Below are positions 38,467 to 49,496 of a stretch of DNA of 64,000 bases, piece by piece (the stretch's first letter is position 1; the number at the start of each line of letters is the position of its first letter). The notes under the pieces were generated by a model. The model was not told the DNA's origin. It was given only the letters and a program-made list of their open reading frames with translations, and made no database searches. This DNA is from Apilactobacillus micheneri (GTDB lineage: Bacteria; Bacillota; Bacilli; Lactobacillales; Lactobacillaceae). The stretch spans positions 156,532-220,531 of the forward strand of contig NZ_POSO01000004.1 of NCBI RefSeq assembly GCF_002993975.1. Reading direction: 5' to 3'. Both the position numbers and the translations under genes were made by a program.

Positions 38467-39093
38467 TTAATCGTCAATTTTACGATCATCCTTTAAAATA
38501 CCTTCTTCTACCAAAATAATTTTAAGTTTATTTTTTATTCTAGAACAACAATTTCTAAATTGTTCATCATTAATCTTATTAATTTGTTTAAACTTAACTA
38601 ATTGATAATCATCAGATTCTAATTTAGAACTCGACATTTTAAATAATAATTCTTTTTCAAACATAGAACACCGGGTAACTAATTTTTTCCTAACTGCATC
38701 CATTTTTAAAGAAAATTCTGGATGTAATCTTCTACAATCTTCAACACAGTTACTATAGTATTCCTCATTAACATTAAATGATACTTTCTTATCGATGGGC
38801 ATTCTTTTTTTTGCTTTACTTTTTCTTAATATGTCAAACAATCGATTTTTAAGACTTCTTTTATAAAGCATTCCAAAGGATGTCCCACGATTTATATCAA
38901 ATTTATCAATAATTTTTAGCATCGTTATTCTTGCTTCTTGGAACCAATCATCTTCATCAATGTCATTAAAATAATATTGATGCCATAGCTTTTTAACAAT
39001 CGGTTTATATTTTATAAAAAGTTCATCAAAGTATTCATCATGTCCGTTCTTAAAATTTTTAATAAGTTGTAAATCAATTAAACAATTATTCAT
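38467..39093 (-). CDS. sigH: sigma-70-family factor, SigH/ComX-like
   Basis: A 208-residue sigma factor between yacP and rpmG, the conserved locus of sigH. Region 2 is visible (DDWFQEARITMLKIIDKFDINRGTSFGMLYKRSLKNRLFDI, about 46-86); region 4 is weakly conserved near the C-terminus (KFKQINKINDEQFRNCCSRI). In lactobacilli and relatives this factor is associated with competence genes, and comFA/comFC in this window are intact. Regulon membership is inference. Confidence 0.88.
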   Translation of the reverse strand: MNNCLIDLQLIKNFKNGHDEYFDELFIKYKPIVKKLWHQYYFNDIDEDDWFQEARITMLKIIDKFDINRGTSFGMLYKRSLKNRLFDILRKSKAKKRMPIDKKVSFNVNEEYYSNCVEDCRRLHPEFSLKMDAVRKKLVTRCSMFEKELLFKMSSSKLESDDYQLVKFKQINKINDEQFRNCCSRIKNKLKIILVEEGILKDDRKIDD

Positions 39094-39218
39094 AATTTCT
39101 CCCTACGAAAATTTATAAAAATTAATTTACACATATAAAAATAAAAGTACAAGCGAACTTAAGTTCTCATAATCAGATTTGATACATATACCAAAATATT
39201 AATATTAATATTTTAATA

Positions 39219-39740
39219 TTATTTAGAAAGATTATCTCTTAACTTTTCTAGTTCCATTAGTTGATTACCAGACCAAGGATTATTTCTAACATATGCATTA
39301 TTAGCATAAGTGTTGACCTGACTTTGAATTTCTTGCTTGGATCTCTTAACGTCCCTTAGCAATTCTCTTGCAGAAATTCTTAATGCACCTGCTGAAAAAA
39401 CGGTCCATTGTTCTGCTTGATCACTGGTAACCACAACCACTTGAACAAACCTTGATTGTTTACGACGAGCATAAGCCTCAATATAACTATCAGCTGTTTC
39501 ATCTTTATTGGTCCAAATAATATTTAAGTTATGTCTGGTGTCCTTCTTAGATAACCCTGGAACATACATTGCATCAAAAATTATAGAAATATCTAAATCA
39601 CGATATTTTTTATATTCCGCAATGATTGATATTAATTCATCTCTTGCATCTGCTAGACGATCAGCAAGCTTTAACTGATTTAATTCTGGCCAATTACCAA
39701 TAATATTATATCCGTCTAATAACAATAATTGTTTTTTCAT
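39219..39740 (-). CDS. NYN/PIN-domain endoribonuclease YacP (Rae1-like)
   Basis: A 173-residue protein opening LLLDGYNIIGNWPEL, with acidic residues in IIFDAMYVPG and TSDQAEQWTVFSAGALRIS that form the PIN/NYN active site. The Bacillus homologue Rae1 cleaves mRNA in the ribosomal A site. It follows rlmB by 12 bases, standard order rlmB-yacP-sigH. Confidence 0.93.
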   Translation of the reverse strand: MKKQLLLLDGYNIIGNWPELNQLKLADRLADARDELISIIAEYKKYRDLDISIIFDAMYVPGLSKKDTRHNLNIIWTNKDETADSYIEAYARRKQSRFVQVVVVTSDQAEQWTVFSAGALRISARELLRDVKRSKQEIQSQVNTYANNAYVRNNPWSGNQLMELEKLRDNLSK

Positions 39741-39752
39741 TTTTAAAATATC

Positions 39753-40517
39753 CTATAGTGGATGTCTAGAACTATATCCTTGATACATTAAAAGTCCAGC
39801 AGCTACACTAGCGTTTAAGCTTTGAAGATTACCTATCATAGGAATGGTTAACATTTCATCAACATTTTTCTTAAGTAATGGAGAAATTCCTTTTCCTTCA
39901 TTCCCAATTACTACAGCCGATGATCCCTTAGCATCCCAATGACGATAATCAGTTCCCTTAATATCAGTTCCAAAAATCCAGACTCCACGGTCTTTTAGTT
40001 CATTAACAGTATTAATTAGGTTAGTAACCCTTGCAACTGGTACTCTTTCAATCGCTCCAGCAGAGGTTTTAGCAACAGTTGCAGTTAAACCAACAGCACG
40101 ATGTTTGGGAATAATAATACCAGTAACCCCAGCGGCATCAGCAGTTCTAATAATAGATCCTAAATTATGTGGATCTTCAATATTATCTAAAATTAAAAAG
40201 AAGGGCTCTGTGTCTTTACTTTTTGAATGTTCAAATAATTCATCAATACTTGCATATTTGTATGGAGATATTGATAACACCACTCCTTGATGATTTTGAT
40301 GATCAGATAATAAGTCTAACTTTTGCTTAGGCACCATTGAAATTACTAAATGTTTTTTCTTAGCTAGTTTAATAATTTCTTCTACACTTTTTTCATCTTT
40401 ATGAATACCATTTTGTAAGAAAACTTTATTAATTTCTTGTTTACCTCTTAATGCAGATACTACTGGATGACGACCAATAATAAACTCACTTTGATTTTGT
40501 TCATCATTATTTTTCAT
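39753..40517 (-). CDS. rlmB: TrmH/SpoU-family 23S rRNA 2'-O-ribose methyltransferase
   Basis: A SPOUT methyltransferase of 254 residues. The N-terminal substrate-binding domain (FIIGRHPVVSALRG at 12-25) is followed by the knot motifs NLGSIIRTADAAGV, VVIGNEGKGISP and IPMIGNLQSLNASVAAG. In Bacillus the same gene (yacO) methylates 23S rRNA G2251. It overlaps mrnC by about 11 bases and is probably coupled to it. Confidence 0.93.
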   Translation of the reverse strand: MKNNDEQNQSEFIIGRHPVVSALRGKQEINKVFLQNGIHKDEKSVEEIIKLAKKKHLVISMVPKQKLDLLSDHQNHQGVVLSISPYKYASIDELFEHSKSKDTEPFFLILDNIEDPHNLGSIIRTADAAGVTGIIIPKHRAVGLTATVAKTSAGAIERVPVARVTNLINTVNELKDRGVWIFGTDIKGTDYRHWDAKGSSAVVIGNEGKGISPLLKKNVDEMLTIPMIGNLQSLNASVAAGLLMYQGYSSRHPL

Positions 40518-40926
40518 ATTCTAGCCTCCCTGCATCAACTTTTTCAATACACCACTTAGATAATTCTTGCAAACGTTCATTATTATCACTTAATGACAAA
40601 TAACCCATCATTGCCTCAAAACCTGTGGAGTAACGATAAGTTAATACACTAGTATTTTTAGCATGGGTATAACTTTTACAGTTACGACCACGTTTAAAAA
40701 CAGATTCCTCTTCTTCACTAAGAATATGTTCTTGGTTCATTAAATCAATTAAAGCAGCTTGAGCCTTAGCAGAAACATATTTTCTAGCAATCTTTTGTAA
40801 ACGATTAGGCTTAGTAATGCCCAATGCTAAAAGATGTTTTCTAATGTAAACTTCATATACAGAATCACCCAAATAAGCTAAAGCAATACCATTCAATTGT
40901 TTGTAATTAGGTACTTGTTCTTCCAT
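40507..40926 (-). CDS. mrnC: Mini-ribonuclease III
   Basis: A 139-residue RNase III catalytic domain without a dsRNA-binding domain. The NGIALAYLGDSVYEVYIRKHLL segment (13-34) carries catalytic acidic residues. In Bacillus the enzyme matures 23S rRNA. It lies between cysS and rlmB, as expected. Confidence 0.95.
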   Translation of the reverse strand: MEEQVPNYKQLNGIALAYLGDSVYEVYIRKHLLALGITKPNRLQKIARKYVSAKAQAALIDLMNQEHILSEEEESVFKRGRNCKSYTHAKNTSVLTYRYSTGFEAMMGYLSLSDNNERLQELSKWCIEKVDAGRLEYEK

Positions 40927-40934
40927 TAATTAAA

Positions 40935-42353
40935 TTATTCCCTTCTAAATCTTGTTCCTTGGGCAGTATCTTCTAGAATAATGCCCTTAGATTTCAAGAT
41001 TGCTCTTATTTCATCACTTCTGGCAAAATTCTTATTTGCTCTTGCTTGATCTCTTTCCTTAATCAAATTGTTAATTTTGTCATCATTGATTTCTTCATCA
41101 GTTTCAAACTTAACACCAAAAATTGATGCCATCTTGATTAATTTTTTCAATATTAATTTAACTGTTTGTTCAAAAACAATTGGTCTTTCTGCATATACAT
41201 TACCCAATTTAGCTAATTCATAAACACAATCAATACCATTTTGTGCATTAAAATCATCATCCATTGCATCTTGAAAATCTGCTTGAATCTGTCTAACTTC
41301 TTGATCTACTTTAGGATCATTAAAAGAATCAGCATCTTTTAAACGATAATTTAGATTATTATAAGCATTTTTTATTTTTTTCAAGTTGTTGGCTGCAGCA
41401 TCTAAATTAGCTTGATTATACTGAATAGGTCTTCTGTATTGGGTAGTAGACATTAAGAAACGCACAACTTGTGGATCTACATTCTTAATAATGTCATGGA
41501 CAGTTACAAAATTACCTAGAGACTTACTCATTTTTTCATTTTCATCTCCAACGGTAACAAAGCCATTGTGCATCCAATAATTAACAAATTTTTTACCGGT
41601 TTTGGCCTCACTCTGAGCACGTTCATTTTCATGATGAGGAAATTCTAAATCTTCTCCCCCACCATGAATATCAATCGTATCACCTAAATATTTGGTGGAC
41701 ATAACTGAACACTCAATATGCCAACCTGGACGACCTTTTCCCCATGGTGAATCCCAAGCAATTTCATCATTTTTTGCTTTTTTCCATAATGCAAAGTCAA
41801 TTGGATCGTCTTTTTTAGATAATTCTTCATCATTTACATGCTGACTAGCTCCAGACTCTAAATCATCAATACTTTGATGAGCTAATTTTCCATATCCATT
41901 AAACTTACGTGCACGATAATAAACATCCCCATCAGATTCATAAGCATATCCCTTATCAACTAATGTTTTTATAAAATCAATAATTCCATTAATATTATCA
42001 GTAGCGCGGGGATTGTTGGTAGCAGGTTCTACATTTAAAGCTTTTACATCTTCTTTATAAGCTTCAATATATTTATCAGCCAAATCCATAACTGACATAT
42101 TTTGATCATTAGCTGCCTTTATCAACTTATCATCAACATCAGTAAAATTAGAAATATAGTTAACATGATATCCACAATATTCAAAGTATCTACGAATAGT
42201 ATCAAATGCAACTACACTTCTAGCATTTCCAATATGAATATAGTTGTAAACTGTAGGACCACACACATACATATTAACCACTCTTGGCTTAATTGGTTCA
42301 AATGTTTCTTTTTGTTGACTTAATGTATTATAGATCCTTAACAATTTTGGCAC
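40935..42353 (-). CDS. cysS: cysteinyl-tRNA synthetase
   Basis: Class I synthetase of 472 residues. It has the zinc ligand Cys31 in the [15 protein letters not shown] start (HIGN 40-43), the [14 protein letters not shown] segment, and the KMSKSLGNF catalytic loop. The C-terminus ends [11 protein letters not shown] terminator and 130-base gap separate it from gltX, unlike the tighter Bacillus arrangement; no T-box leader is visible. cysE is absent. Confidence 0.98.
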   Translation of the reverse strand: MPKLLRIYNTLSQQKETFEPIKPRVVNMYVCGPTVYNYIHIGNARSVVAFDTIRRYFEYCGYHVNYISNFTDVDDKLIKAANDQNMSVMDLADKYIEAYKEDVKALNVEPATNNPRATDNINGIIDFIKTLVDKGYAYESDGDVYYRARKFNGYGKLAHQSIDDLESGASQHVNDEELSKKDDPIDFALWKKAKNDEIAWDSPWGKGRPGWHIECSVMSTKYLGDTIDIHGGGEDLEFPHHENERAQSEAKTGKKFVNYWMHNGFVTVGDENEKMSKSLGNFVTVHDIIKNVDPQVVRFLMSTTQYRRPIQYNQANLDAAANNLKKIKNAYNNLNYRLKDADSFNDPKVDQEVRQIQADFQDAMDDDFNAQNGIDCVYELAKLGNVYAERPIVFEQTVKLILKKLIKMASIFGVKFETDEEINDDKINNLIKERDQARANKNFARSDEIRAILKSKGIILEDTAQGTRFRRE

Positions 42354-42424
42354 CCCTATTTCTTATTTATACTTTTAGTTTATTTTATCATAATTTGAGC
42401 CATTTTTTCAGTTTCATTATCAAA

Positions 42425-42461
42425 CAAAAAAGGTCTTATTAGAATATCATCTAACAAGACC
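42425..42461 (-). terminator. intrinsic terminator of gltX
   Basis: GGTCTTATTAGA pairs with TCTAACAAGACC (one mismatch), six-base loop, U run on the minus strand, 25 bases after the gltX stop. Confidence 0.85.
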
Positions 42462-42485
42462 AATTTATATTTTAATAAAATATTA

Positions 42486-43976
42486 TTATTGATTAATTTG
42501 CTTTAAAGTTTCATCAATATGTTTTAATGCTTTTTTGCGACCAATTAATTCAATAGATTCTGGAAGTTCAGGTCCGTGCATTTCGTGAGTAACCGCAATT
42601 CTAATTGGCATCCATAATTGACGACCTTTAATTTTAGTATCTTTTTGAATTGATTTAATAGTCTTAAGAATTTCAACTTTATCAAAAATAGCAACATCTT
42701 TAATTCTTGATGAAAATTCTTTCAATACTACTGGAGCAGTATCATTGCTGATTTCTTCCAATGCTTCTCCAGAAATTTCTTCTGGTTCATTAAAGAATAC
42801 TGAAGCCATTGAATTAATTTGAGCCATAAAACTCATTTGTTGTTTATAAGTAACAATTAATTTACGTGCCCATTCAACAGTTTTAGAATCAGGATTTTTT
42901 TCAATATTGCCCTTATCAATTAATTGACGTAAAGCAAGATCAACAACAACGTCTTCATCCGCAGATTTTACATATTGATTATTAATCCATTCTAACTTCT
43001 TATTATCAAAATTAGCTGGTGATTTACTTAAACGATTTTCATCATACATCTTAATAAACTGTTGCTTATTAAAGATTTCATCTTCACCCTTTGGTGACCA
43101 ACCTAACAATGTAATAAAGTTGAACATTGCATCTGGAAGGTATCCGCGGTCACGATATTGTTCAATAAATTGAATAATAGATTCATCACGTTTACTTAAT
43201 TTCTTACCGGTACCGGCACTGGTAATTAAACTCATGTGACCAAATTTAGGGGCATCCCAACCAAATGCTTCATACATCATTAATTGTTTTGGTGTATTAG
43301 CAACGTGGTCATCACCTCTAAATACATGTGAAATTTTCATCATATGGTCATCAATAATAACGGCAAGGTTATAAGTAGGCATTCCATCACGTTTTACAAT
43401 GACAAAATCTCCACCAATAGTATCTGAATTAAATTCAACATGTCCCTTAACAATATCATCCCAAGCATAAGTATGGTTTTTAGGAACTCTGAAACGAATA
43501 ACTGGTTTTAAACCTTTTGCTTCTGATTCAGCCATTGATTTTTGAATTTCTTCTTCTGTCATGCCTTCATATTCATATTCATAATGAGGCATAACACCAC
43601 GAGCACGTTGTTCTTCACGATCGGCAGTAAGTTCTTCTTCTGTTCTGTATGAATAGTATGCCTTATCTTCATCCAATAATTGTTGAATTAATGGGTCGTA
43701 AATTGAACGACGTTCTGATTGACGATATGGTCCAAATTTACCAGGCTTATCAGGACCTTCATCCCAGTCTAAACCTAACCATTTTAAATTATCTAACTGA
43801 CTTTTTTCACCATCAGCTACATTACGTTTAGTATCGGTATCTTCGATACGAATAATAAACTTACCCTTATTATGTCTAGCAAATAAGTAGTTAAAAATTG
43901 CTGTTCTTGCATTACCAATGTGTAGATGACCAGTAGGACTTGGTGCATATCTAACACGAATATTTTTATTAGCCAA
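42486..43976 (-). CDS. gltX: glutamyl-tRNA synthetase
   Basis: Class I synthetase of 496 residues with [15 protein letters not shown] at the start (HIGN 19-22), the [11 protein letters not shown] segment and the KLSKRDES loop near residue 258. Many Firmicutes use this enzyme also to mischarge tRNA-Gln for GatCAB; whether that applies here cannot be judged. Downstream of yacL and upstream of cysS. Confidence 0.98.
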   Translation of the reverse strand: MANKNIRVRYAPSPTGHLHIGNARTAIFNYLFARHNKGKFIIRIEDTDTKRNVADGEKSQLDNLKWLGLDWDEGPDKPGKFGPYRQSERRSIYDPLIQQLLDEDKAYYSYRTEEELTADREEQRARGVMPHYEYEYEGMTEEEIQKSMAESEAKGLKPVIRFRVPKNHTYAWDDIVKGHVEFNSDTIGGDFVIVKRDGMPTYNLAVIIDDHMMKISHVFRGDDHVANTPKQLMMYEAFGWDAPKFGHMSLITSAGTGKKLSKRDESIIQFIEQYRDRGYLPDAMFNFITLLGWSPKGEDEIFNKQQFIKMYDENRLSKSPANFDNKKLEWINNQYVKSADEDVVVDLALRQLIDKGNIEKNPDSKTVEWARKLIVTYKQQMSFMAQINSMASVFFNEPEEISGEALEEISNDTAPVVLKEFSSRIKDVAIFDKVEILKTIKSIQKDTKIKGRQLWMPIRIAVTHEMHGPELPESIELIGRKKALKHIDETLKQINQ

Positions 43977-44069
43977 TGATATTTCTCCTCTTCTTGTAAA
44001 ATAGCATCATTTTAATTTTACAATTATTATTAGTAAAAATAAAGAGTTCAAAAAATTCTTATGAACGGT

Positions 44070-45155
44070 TTACTTATTGATTATCTTAGCAAAAATCATT
44101 TTACCAGCATCAGTTTGAATGGAACTTGTCACTTCAACTGTTAGTCGTTTATTAAGATAATTTTTACCTTCTTCCACAACTACCATTGTTCCATCGTCTA
44201 AATATGCTACACCCTGACTTCTTTCGGTCCCTTTCTTTAGGATCATAACTTCAAGATGTTCTCCTGGAATATAACTGGGCTTCAATGCACTTGCTAGTTC
44301 ATTAATATTTAATACCTTAACCCTTTGAAATTTAATTACTTTGTTCAAGTTATAATCATTAGTAACAATTTCACCATCAACATTTTTAGCTAGTTGAATT
44401 AATTTACTGTCTACCTCTGGAATTTCTTTATAGTCTTTATCTGTAATCTCAATTGGCATTATTTTTTCAGTCTGTAACTTATTTAAAATATCTAAGCCGC
44501 GACGTCCACGAACCCTTTTAGCGCTATCACTGGAATCAGCAATATATTGTAACTCATACAATACAAACTTAGGTACTAATAATGTTCCTTCTAAGAATCC
44601 AGTTTTAATTAATTCATAGATACGACCATCAATCAAAATGTTAGTATCTAAAATCTTATAACTTTTATCTTTTTTCGTACTGTTGCTAAAAGTATTAGTA
44701 GCTTTTTTTAAACTAAAATGAAATATTTTATTCCAATCATTCAGTCTAGTAGTTCCTAAAACAAATCCCAAATAACCAAAAACAATCATTAGTAAAGCTG
44801 GGATTAGAGTATTGGTTATGAAATATGGCGTTCTGAATAATACAATTGATATTAAAATAGCTAAAACTAAGCCAATAATCATGCCAATTGTGCCCATTAA
44901 AATATAAAATGGATTTTTACTAGATAAATATTTTTCCAGTTTACTTAATGTTTTAACAATTCTTCTTCCAAAGATTAGAGATAATATGAAGAAAATAATG
45001 GCTCCTAAAATTGAATTAACAAAACCATTATTTAGTAAACTAACGTTTTCCACAGAAATAGCTAACCATAGGACTGGCAAATAAATTATACCTAATGTGC
45101 CACCAACAATAATAAATATTAGTTGTACAACTGTATATCTATCAAAAGCTTTCAT
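44070..45155 (-). CDS. membrane-anchored PIN/TRAM-domain protein (YacL)
   Basis: The 361-residue protein has four N-terminal membrane segments (about 8-130), a PIN domain with acidic residues (KILDTNILIDGRIYEL, then EIVTNDYNLNKVIKF), and a C-terminal TRAM domain. PIN domains are usually nucleases; the substrate of YacL is unknown. It lies 28 bases after radA and before gltX, the conserved order (ispD and ispF are missing). Confidence 0.92.
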   Translation of the reverse strand: MKAFDRYTVVQLIFIIVGGTLGIIYLPVLWLAISVENVSLLNNGFVNSILGAIIFFILSLIFGRRIVKTLSKLEKYLSSKNPFYILMGTIGMIIGLVLAILISIVLFRTPYFITNTLIPALLMIVFGYLGFVLGTTRLNDWNKIFHFSLKKATNTFSNSTKKDKSYKILDTNILIDGRIYELIKTGFLEGTLLVPKFVLYELQYIADSSDSAKRVRGRRGLDILNKLQTEKIMPIEITDKDYKEIPEVDSKLIQLAKNVDGEIVTNDYNLNKVIKFQRVKVLNINELASALKPSYIPGEHLEVMILKKGTERSQGVAYLDDGTMVVVEEGKNYLNKRLTVEVTSSIQTDAGKMIFAKIINK

Positions 45156-45183
45156 TTTACTTATTCATCCCCTTTCAAAACAC

Positions 45184-46560
45184 TTATCTCAAGGCTATCT
45201 TAATTGCCTCAGATAAAGTTGAAACTCCAACAACATCGATACCATTAGGAACTTTCCAACCTTGTAAATTATTTTTAGGTACTATCACACGACTAAATCC
45301 TAATTTTTTAGCTTCTGCAACTCGTTGTTCAATTCGATTTACTCGTCTAATCTCGCCAGTTAAGCCAATTTCACCGATATAACATTCTGATGCATTGGTC
45401 CCAACATCACGATAACTTGAAGCAATCCCAATTGCGACAGCCAAATCAATAGCAGGTTCGTTTAATTTAACGCCACCGGCTGCTTTTAAAAATGCATCTT
45501 GATTCTGTAACATCAAACCAGCTCTTTTTTCTAAAACTGCCATTAAAACTGCTACTCGATTACGATCAATACCGGTTGCAGTTCTTTGTGCATTTCCAAA
45601 AACCGAAGGTGTAATTAAAGCTTGAATTTCGACTAAAATAGGTCTGGTTCCCTCAATTGAAACTACAATTGCAGATCCAGTTGCATCTTTTAGTCTTTCT
45701 TCTAAAAATACTTCTGATGGATTAGCAACTTCTTCTAATCCAGATTCTTGCATATCAAAGATTCCCAACTCATCAGTTGATCCAAAACGATTTTTCACTG
45801 CTCGTAAGATTCGATATGAATGATGCATGTCACCTTCAAAATAAAGAACTGTATCAACCATATGTTCCAAAGTCTTAGGGCCGGCAATTGCTCCACCCTT
45901 AGTCACATGACCAACTAAGAAGATTGTAATGCCATTAGTTTTTGCAATCGACATTAAATCAGAAGTAATTGCACGTACTTGTGAAACTGAGCCAATGCTT
46001 GAATCCACTTCCGGTTCAGAAATGGTTTGAACTGAATCAACTACTACTGCATCAGGTTTTAATTCATCGATTGCACTTTTAATAGCTCCCATATCTGTTT
46101 CTGGATATAAATAAAGGTTTTTACCTTCAACACCTAATCGCTCAGCTCTAATTTTAATTTGACTGGCACTTTCTTCTCCAGAAACATATAAAATGGTTTG
46201 GTCTTTTTTACCTAATTGACCAGAAATTTGTAAAAGTAATGTAGATTTACCAATTCCAGGATCTCCACCAATTAATATTAATGAACCTGGAACTACTCCA
46301 CCACCTAAGACACGATTGAATTCATCAGAATCAGTTTCAAAACGATTTTCTTTATCATAAGAAACCTCACTAATTAATTCTGGTTTAGCTTGTTTCCCAT
46401 TAAAATCCATTCTACGAGTGGACTTCAAGCTATTATTTTCTTTTTGCGCTGTTTGTTCTTCAAATGTATTCCATTTGCCACAATTAGGACAATGCCCCAA
46501 ATATTTAGGTGAAATATATCCACATTCTTGACAAACAAATTGAGTTTTTGGTTTAGCCAA
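45184..46560 (-). CDS. radA: DNA repair protein RadA
   Basis: RecA-related helicase that promotes branch migration, also used in natural transformation. In 458 residues: zinc finger Cys10/13/24/27, Walker [11 protein letters not shown] near 97-106, the RadA-specific KNRFGS motif near 255, and a Lon-like C-terminal domain. It follows dut by 23 bases. disA, which follows radA in Bacillus, is absent here. Confidence 0.97.
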   Translation of the reverse strand: MAKPKTQFVCQECGYISPKYLGHCPNCGKWNTFEEQTAQKENNSLKSTRRMDFNGKQAKPELISEVSYDKENRFETDSDEFNRVLGGGVVPGSLILIGGDPGIGKSTLLLQISGQLGKKDQTILYVSGEESASQIKIRAERLGVEGKNLYLYPETDMGAIKSAIDELKPDAVVVDSVQTISEPEVDSSIGSVSQVRAITSDLMSIAKTNGITIFLVGHVTKGGAIAGPKTLEHMVDTVLYFEGDMHHSYRILRAVKNRFGSTDELGIFDMQESGLEEVANPSEVFLEERLKDATGSAIVVSIEGTRPILVEIQALITPSVFGNAQRTATGIDRNRVAVLMAVLEKRAGLMLQNQDAFLKAAGGVKLNEPAIDLAVAIGIASSYRDVGTNASECYIGEIGLTGEIRRVNRIEQRVAEAKKLGFSRVIVPKNNLQGWKVPNGIDVVGVSTLSEAIKIALR

Positions 46561-46583
46561 TATAATTACCTTTCATTAAAAAA

Positions 46584-47120
46584 TCATTTACCAGATGAAC
46601 CAAAACCACCAGTTCTAGTTTCACCTGTGTTTTCTTCATTATCAACAGTTAAAAATGGCATAAAGATTCCTTGTCCAATTCTTTCACCTTTTTTAATCTT
46701 ACGATCAGTAAGACCAAAATTAGTTAATTGAACGAATAATTCACCTTCATTATTATCATTGTTATAGTAATCAGCATCAATCACGCCAATTCCATTAGGC
46801 AATACCATATTGCGCTTTAATGGGCCACTAGAACGATTAGCAATAATAAAAACTTCATTGCTTTGCATATAAACTTTAATCCCAGTAGGTACTAAATATG
46901 GTTTCAAAATTTCTTTAGCTTTTTGCATGTCTTTTTCTGATACAGACTTTTCATGTTTAATTGCCCACAAGACCTTTAGAAAACCTATTTTCCAAATTGA
47001 GGGTAGTTTAAAATCACATGCACTTTCAATATCATAACCTGCAGCTTGTTTAGTGGCACGATATGGTAAATGAATATCATCATTTTTATATTTTGATATA
47101 ACTTGAAATCCACGTTTCAT
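46584..47120 (-). CDS. dut: dUTP diphosphatase
   Basis: Hydrolyses dUTP to dUMP to keep uracil out of DNA. The 178-residue protein has the trimeric dUTPase motifs: AAGYDIESA (about 26-34), NRSSGPLKRN (about 101), GVIDADYYNN, GERIGQGIF and the C-terminal motif 5 RTGGFGSSGK. An extra basic segment of about 40 residues (about 43-82) makes it longer than typical bacterial trimeric enzymes. Upstream of radA in one operon. Confidence 0.95.
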   Translation of the reverse strand: MKRGFQVISKYKNDDIHLPYRATKQAAGYDIESACDFKLPSIWKIGFLKVLWAIKHEKSVSEKDMQKAKEILKPYLVPTGIKVYMQSNEVFIIANRSSGPLKRNMVLPNGIGVIDADYYNNDNNEGELFVQLTNFGLTDRKIKKGERIGQGIFMPFLTVDNEENTGETRTGGFGSSGK

Positions 47121-47202
47121 ACATACACATCCTATTATTTATATTATAATTATAGTACCTATTTTATAGCAAATATTAAGTATAATAAACATAATATTTT
47201 AT

Positions 47203-47229
47203 TTGACAAACATGCTATTAAAATAGAAA
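47203..47229 (+). promoter_or_regulatory. possible rpiA promoter
   Basis: TTGACA (47203-47208) with TAGAAA 15 bases on; spacing is short. The roughly 110-base leader that follows has a small stem GGATAA/TTATCC before the rpiA ribosome site but no riboswitch that I recognise. Confidence 0.35.
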
Positions 47230-47349
47230 ATTATAGTAACTAATAGTTTAATCATATTAGGTTAAATTAGTCTTAAATCGAAAATTAAATTGGATAATGT
47301 ATTATCTTATCCCACATTCATTTACCAATATTTTAGAGGGGCAAAGATT

Positions 47350-48033
47350 ATGGATAAAGAATTAATGAAACAAGTAGCTGGTCAAGAAGCTGTTAAGTAT
47401 ATTAAAGATGGTATGACAGTTGGACTAGGAACTGGTTCTACAGTTAAATATCTTTTAGATGCATTAGGAAAAAGAGTTGCTAAAGAAGGACTTCGCATAA
47501 TTGGTGTCCCTACTTCTAATCGATCCGCCAAAAGAGCTCGTGACTTAGGTATTGATGTAAAAAGCATCGATGATGTTGATCATATTGATTTGACAGTTGA
47601 CGGAGCTGATCAAATTGATGAAAATTTTCAAGGAATTAAAGGTGGCGGTGTTGCGCACTTAAGAGAAAAAATTGTTGCCATCAATTCTAAGAAGAATATT
47701 TGGATTGTTGATAAAACTAAAATGGCCAAAAACTTGGGATCATTTCCTTTGCCACTTGAAGTTACACCCTATGGAAGTACCCATCTATTCAAAAGATTAG
47801 ATGACATGGGATACCAACCACAATTTCGCACTAATGCTAAAGGTGGACACGTTCTTACTCATGCCGACAATTATATTATTGATTTAAAAATGCATTCAAT
47901 AGAACACCCACATGAACTAGAACAAATTTTAAATAATTTAACTGGAATTGTAGAACATGGATTATTTTTAGACATGGTAAATACTGTTATTGTTGGTAAC
48001 GAAAATGGTTCTAAAACTTATCAAGCAAGATAG
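47350..48033 (+). CDS. rpiA: ribose-5-phosphate isomerase A
   Basis: Interconverts ribose-5-phosphate and ribulose-5-phosphate. From ATG 47350 ([18 protein letters not shown]) the protein is 227 residues with [15 protein letters not shown], the [27 protein letters not shown] catalytic region (in part) and the [15 protein letters not shown] segment. GAGGGG stands before this ATG; a start 20 codons upstream is in frame but lacks a ribosome site. Single-gene unit ended by a terminator. Confidence 0.97.
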   Translation: MDKELMKQVAGQEAVKYIKDGMTVGLGTGSTVKYLLDALGKRVAKEGLRIIGVPTSNRSAKRARDLGIDVKSIDDVDHIDLTVDGADQIDENFQGIKGGGVAHLREKIVAINSKKNIWIVDKTKMAKNLGSFPLPLEVTPYGSTHLFKRLDDMGYQPQFRTNAKGGHVLTHADNYIIDLKMHSIEHPHELEQILNNLTGIVEHGLFLDMVNTVIVGNENGSKTYQAR

Positions 48034-48052
48034 TTTCTAATTTAATTTTAAT

Positions 48053-48091
48053 AAAAAGACCCAATTACAAAAAAGTAATTGGGTCTTTTTA
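48053..48091 (+). terminator. intrinsic terminator of rpiA
   Basis: A perfect 16-bp stem (AAAAAGACCCAATTAC with complement) over a 6-A loop, then T residues. Confidence 0.9.
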
Positions 48092-48158
48092 TTGGAAATT
48101 GCATTTATAAAATTAGAAAAAAGGTCTATAATATTAAAGTATATAAGGAGGAATTATC

Positions 48159-49496
48159 ATGGGAAAGAGTATTAGTTTAGACAATGTTAAAAAGTACCAA
48201 AAAGATTTAGATAATCGTAAAGAAGCAAAAATCTTACAACGTGCTATAAGTCACGACGGTGTTGCCAAAACATCTTCTAATTATAGTTCTGTAAGTAAAA
48301 TGGATCCTGTATTTTCATTAGAATTAGATACTGGTGAAGTTGCTAATCAAAAACATAGTGGTCGTTGCTGGATTTTCGCTGCATTAAACACTATGAGACA
48401 TAATTTAGCTAAAAACTTTAATTTAAATGGTGATTTTGAATTATCTCAAATTTACACTACTTTCTGGGATAAATTTGAAAAATCAAATTGGTTCTTAGAA
48501 AATATTATTAAAACCGCAGATCAACCACTAACTTCAAGAAGGGTAGCATGGTTACTTGAAACTCCTCAACAAGATGGTGGTCAATGGGACATGCTATGTG
48601 CTGTTATTGAAAAATACGGAGTTGTTCCTCAATCAGCAATGCCTGAAACATTTAATAGTAATGATACTACTGACTTAAATTCAGTTTTAAATCTTAAGTT
48701 AAGAAAAGATGCTATTAAACTACGTAAACTAGCTCAAGATGGTTCAGATGTTGAAAGCGCTAAGGATGAAATGTTAAATGATATTTACCGCATTTTAGTT
48801 TACACATTAGGTGAACCTACTAAAGAATTTAATTTTGAATATCGTGATCATGATAAAAATTATCATATTGATAAGAATTTAACACCAAATAAATTCTTTG
48901 ATAAATATGTAAACCTAAACTTAGAAGATTACGTATCATTCATTAATTCCCCTACTGACGATAAGCCATATAATAAAACATACACAATTGATATGTTAGG
49001 TAATGTTGTTGGTGGCCGCCAAGTTAAACATTTGAATATTGATATTGATACTTTTGAAAAATTAGCAATTAAACAAATTCAAAATGGTGAAAGTGTTTGG
49101 TTTGGTAGTGATGTTGTTCAAAATTCAGATAGAAAAATGGGTATTATGGATGATGGATTATACTCAAAAGATGAATTATTTGATACTGACTTATCACTTT
49201 CAAAAGCTGAACAATTAGACTACAAAGAAAGTGTTATGGATCATGCAATGGTATTAACTGGTGTTGATATTGTTGATGGTCAACCTACTAAATGGAAAGT
49301 TGAAAACTCATGGGGTAACAAAGTTGGTACAAAAGGTTACTTTGTAATGAGCGAATCATGGTTCAGACGTTTTGCATACCAAGTTGTTATTAATAAGAAA
49401 TACTTATCAGATGAATTAAAAGATGCTCAAGCAAAAGACCCAGTTGTACTAGATCCATGGGATCCAATGGGTACACTTGCCTTCTATGAAAAATAA
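48159..49496 (+). CDS. pepC: aminopeptidase C, bleomycin-hydrolase family
   Basis: Cytosolic papain-like cysteine aminopeptidase (family C1B). In 445 residues: catalytic Cys70 in KHSGRCWIFAALN, the catalytic His in DHAMVLTGVD (about 366) and Asn in VENSWGN (about 387). The C-terminus ends TLAFYEK. AGGAGG precedes the ATG. Monocistronic by context, with peptide-degrading function that fits an amino-acid-dependent lactobacillus. Confidence 0.97.
   Translation: MGKSISLDNVKKYQKDLDNRKEAKILQRAISHDGVAKTSSNYSSVSKMDPVFSLELDTGEVANQKHSGRCWIFAALNTMRHNLAKNFNLNGDFELSQIYTTFWDKFEKSNWFLENIIKTADQPLTSRRVAWLLETPQQDGGQWDMLCAVIEKYGVVPQSAMPETFNSNDTTDLNSVLNLKLRKDAIKLRKLAQDGSDVESAKDEMLNDIYRILVYTLGEPTKEFNFEYRDHDKNYHIDKNLTPNKFFDKYVNLNLEDYVSFINSPTDDKPYNKTYTIDMLGNVVGGRQVKHLNIDIDTFEKLAIKQIQNGESVWFGSDVVQNSDRKMGIMDDGLYSKDELFDTDLSLSKAEQLDYKESVMDHAMVLTGVDIVDGQPTKWKVENSWGNKVGTKGYFVMSESWFRRFAYQVVINKKYLSDELKDAQAKDPVVLDPWDPMGTLAFYEK

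Noticed and set aside
42354-42485. T-box riboswitch upstream of cysS
   Set aside because: The gap contains only the gltX terminator and A/T-rich sequence, without T-box or specifier-loop signatures.
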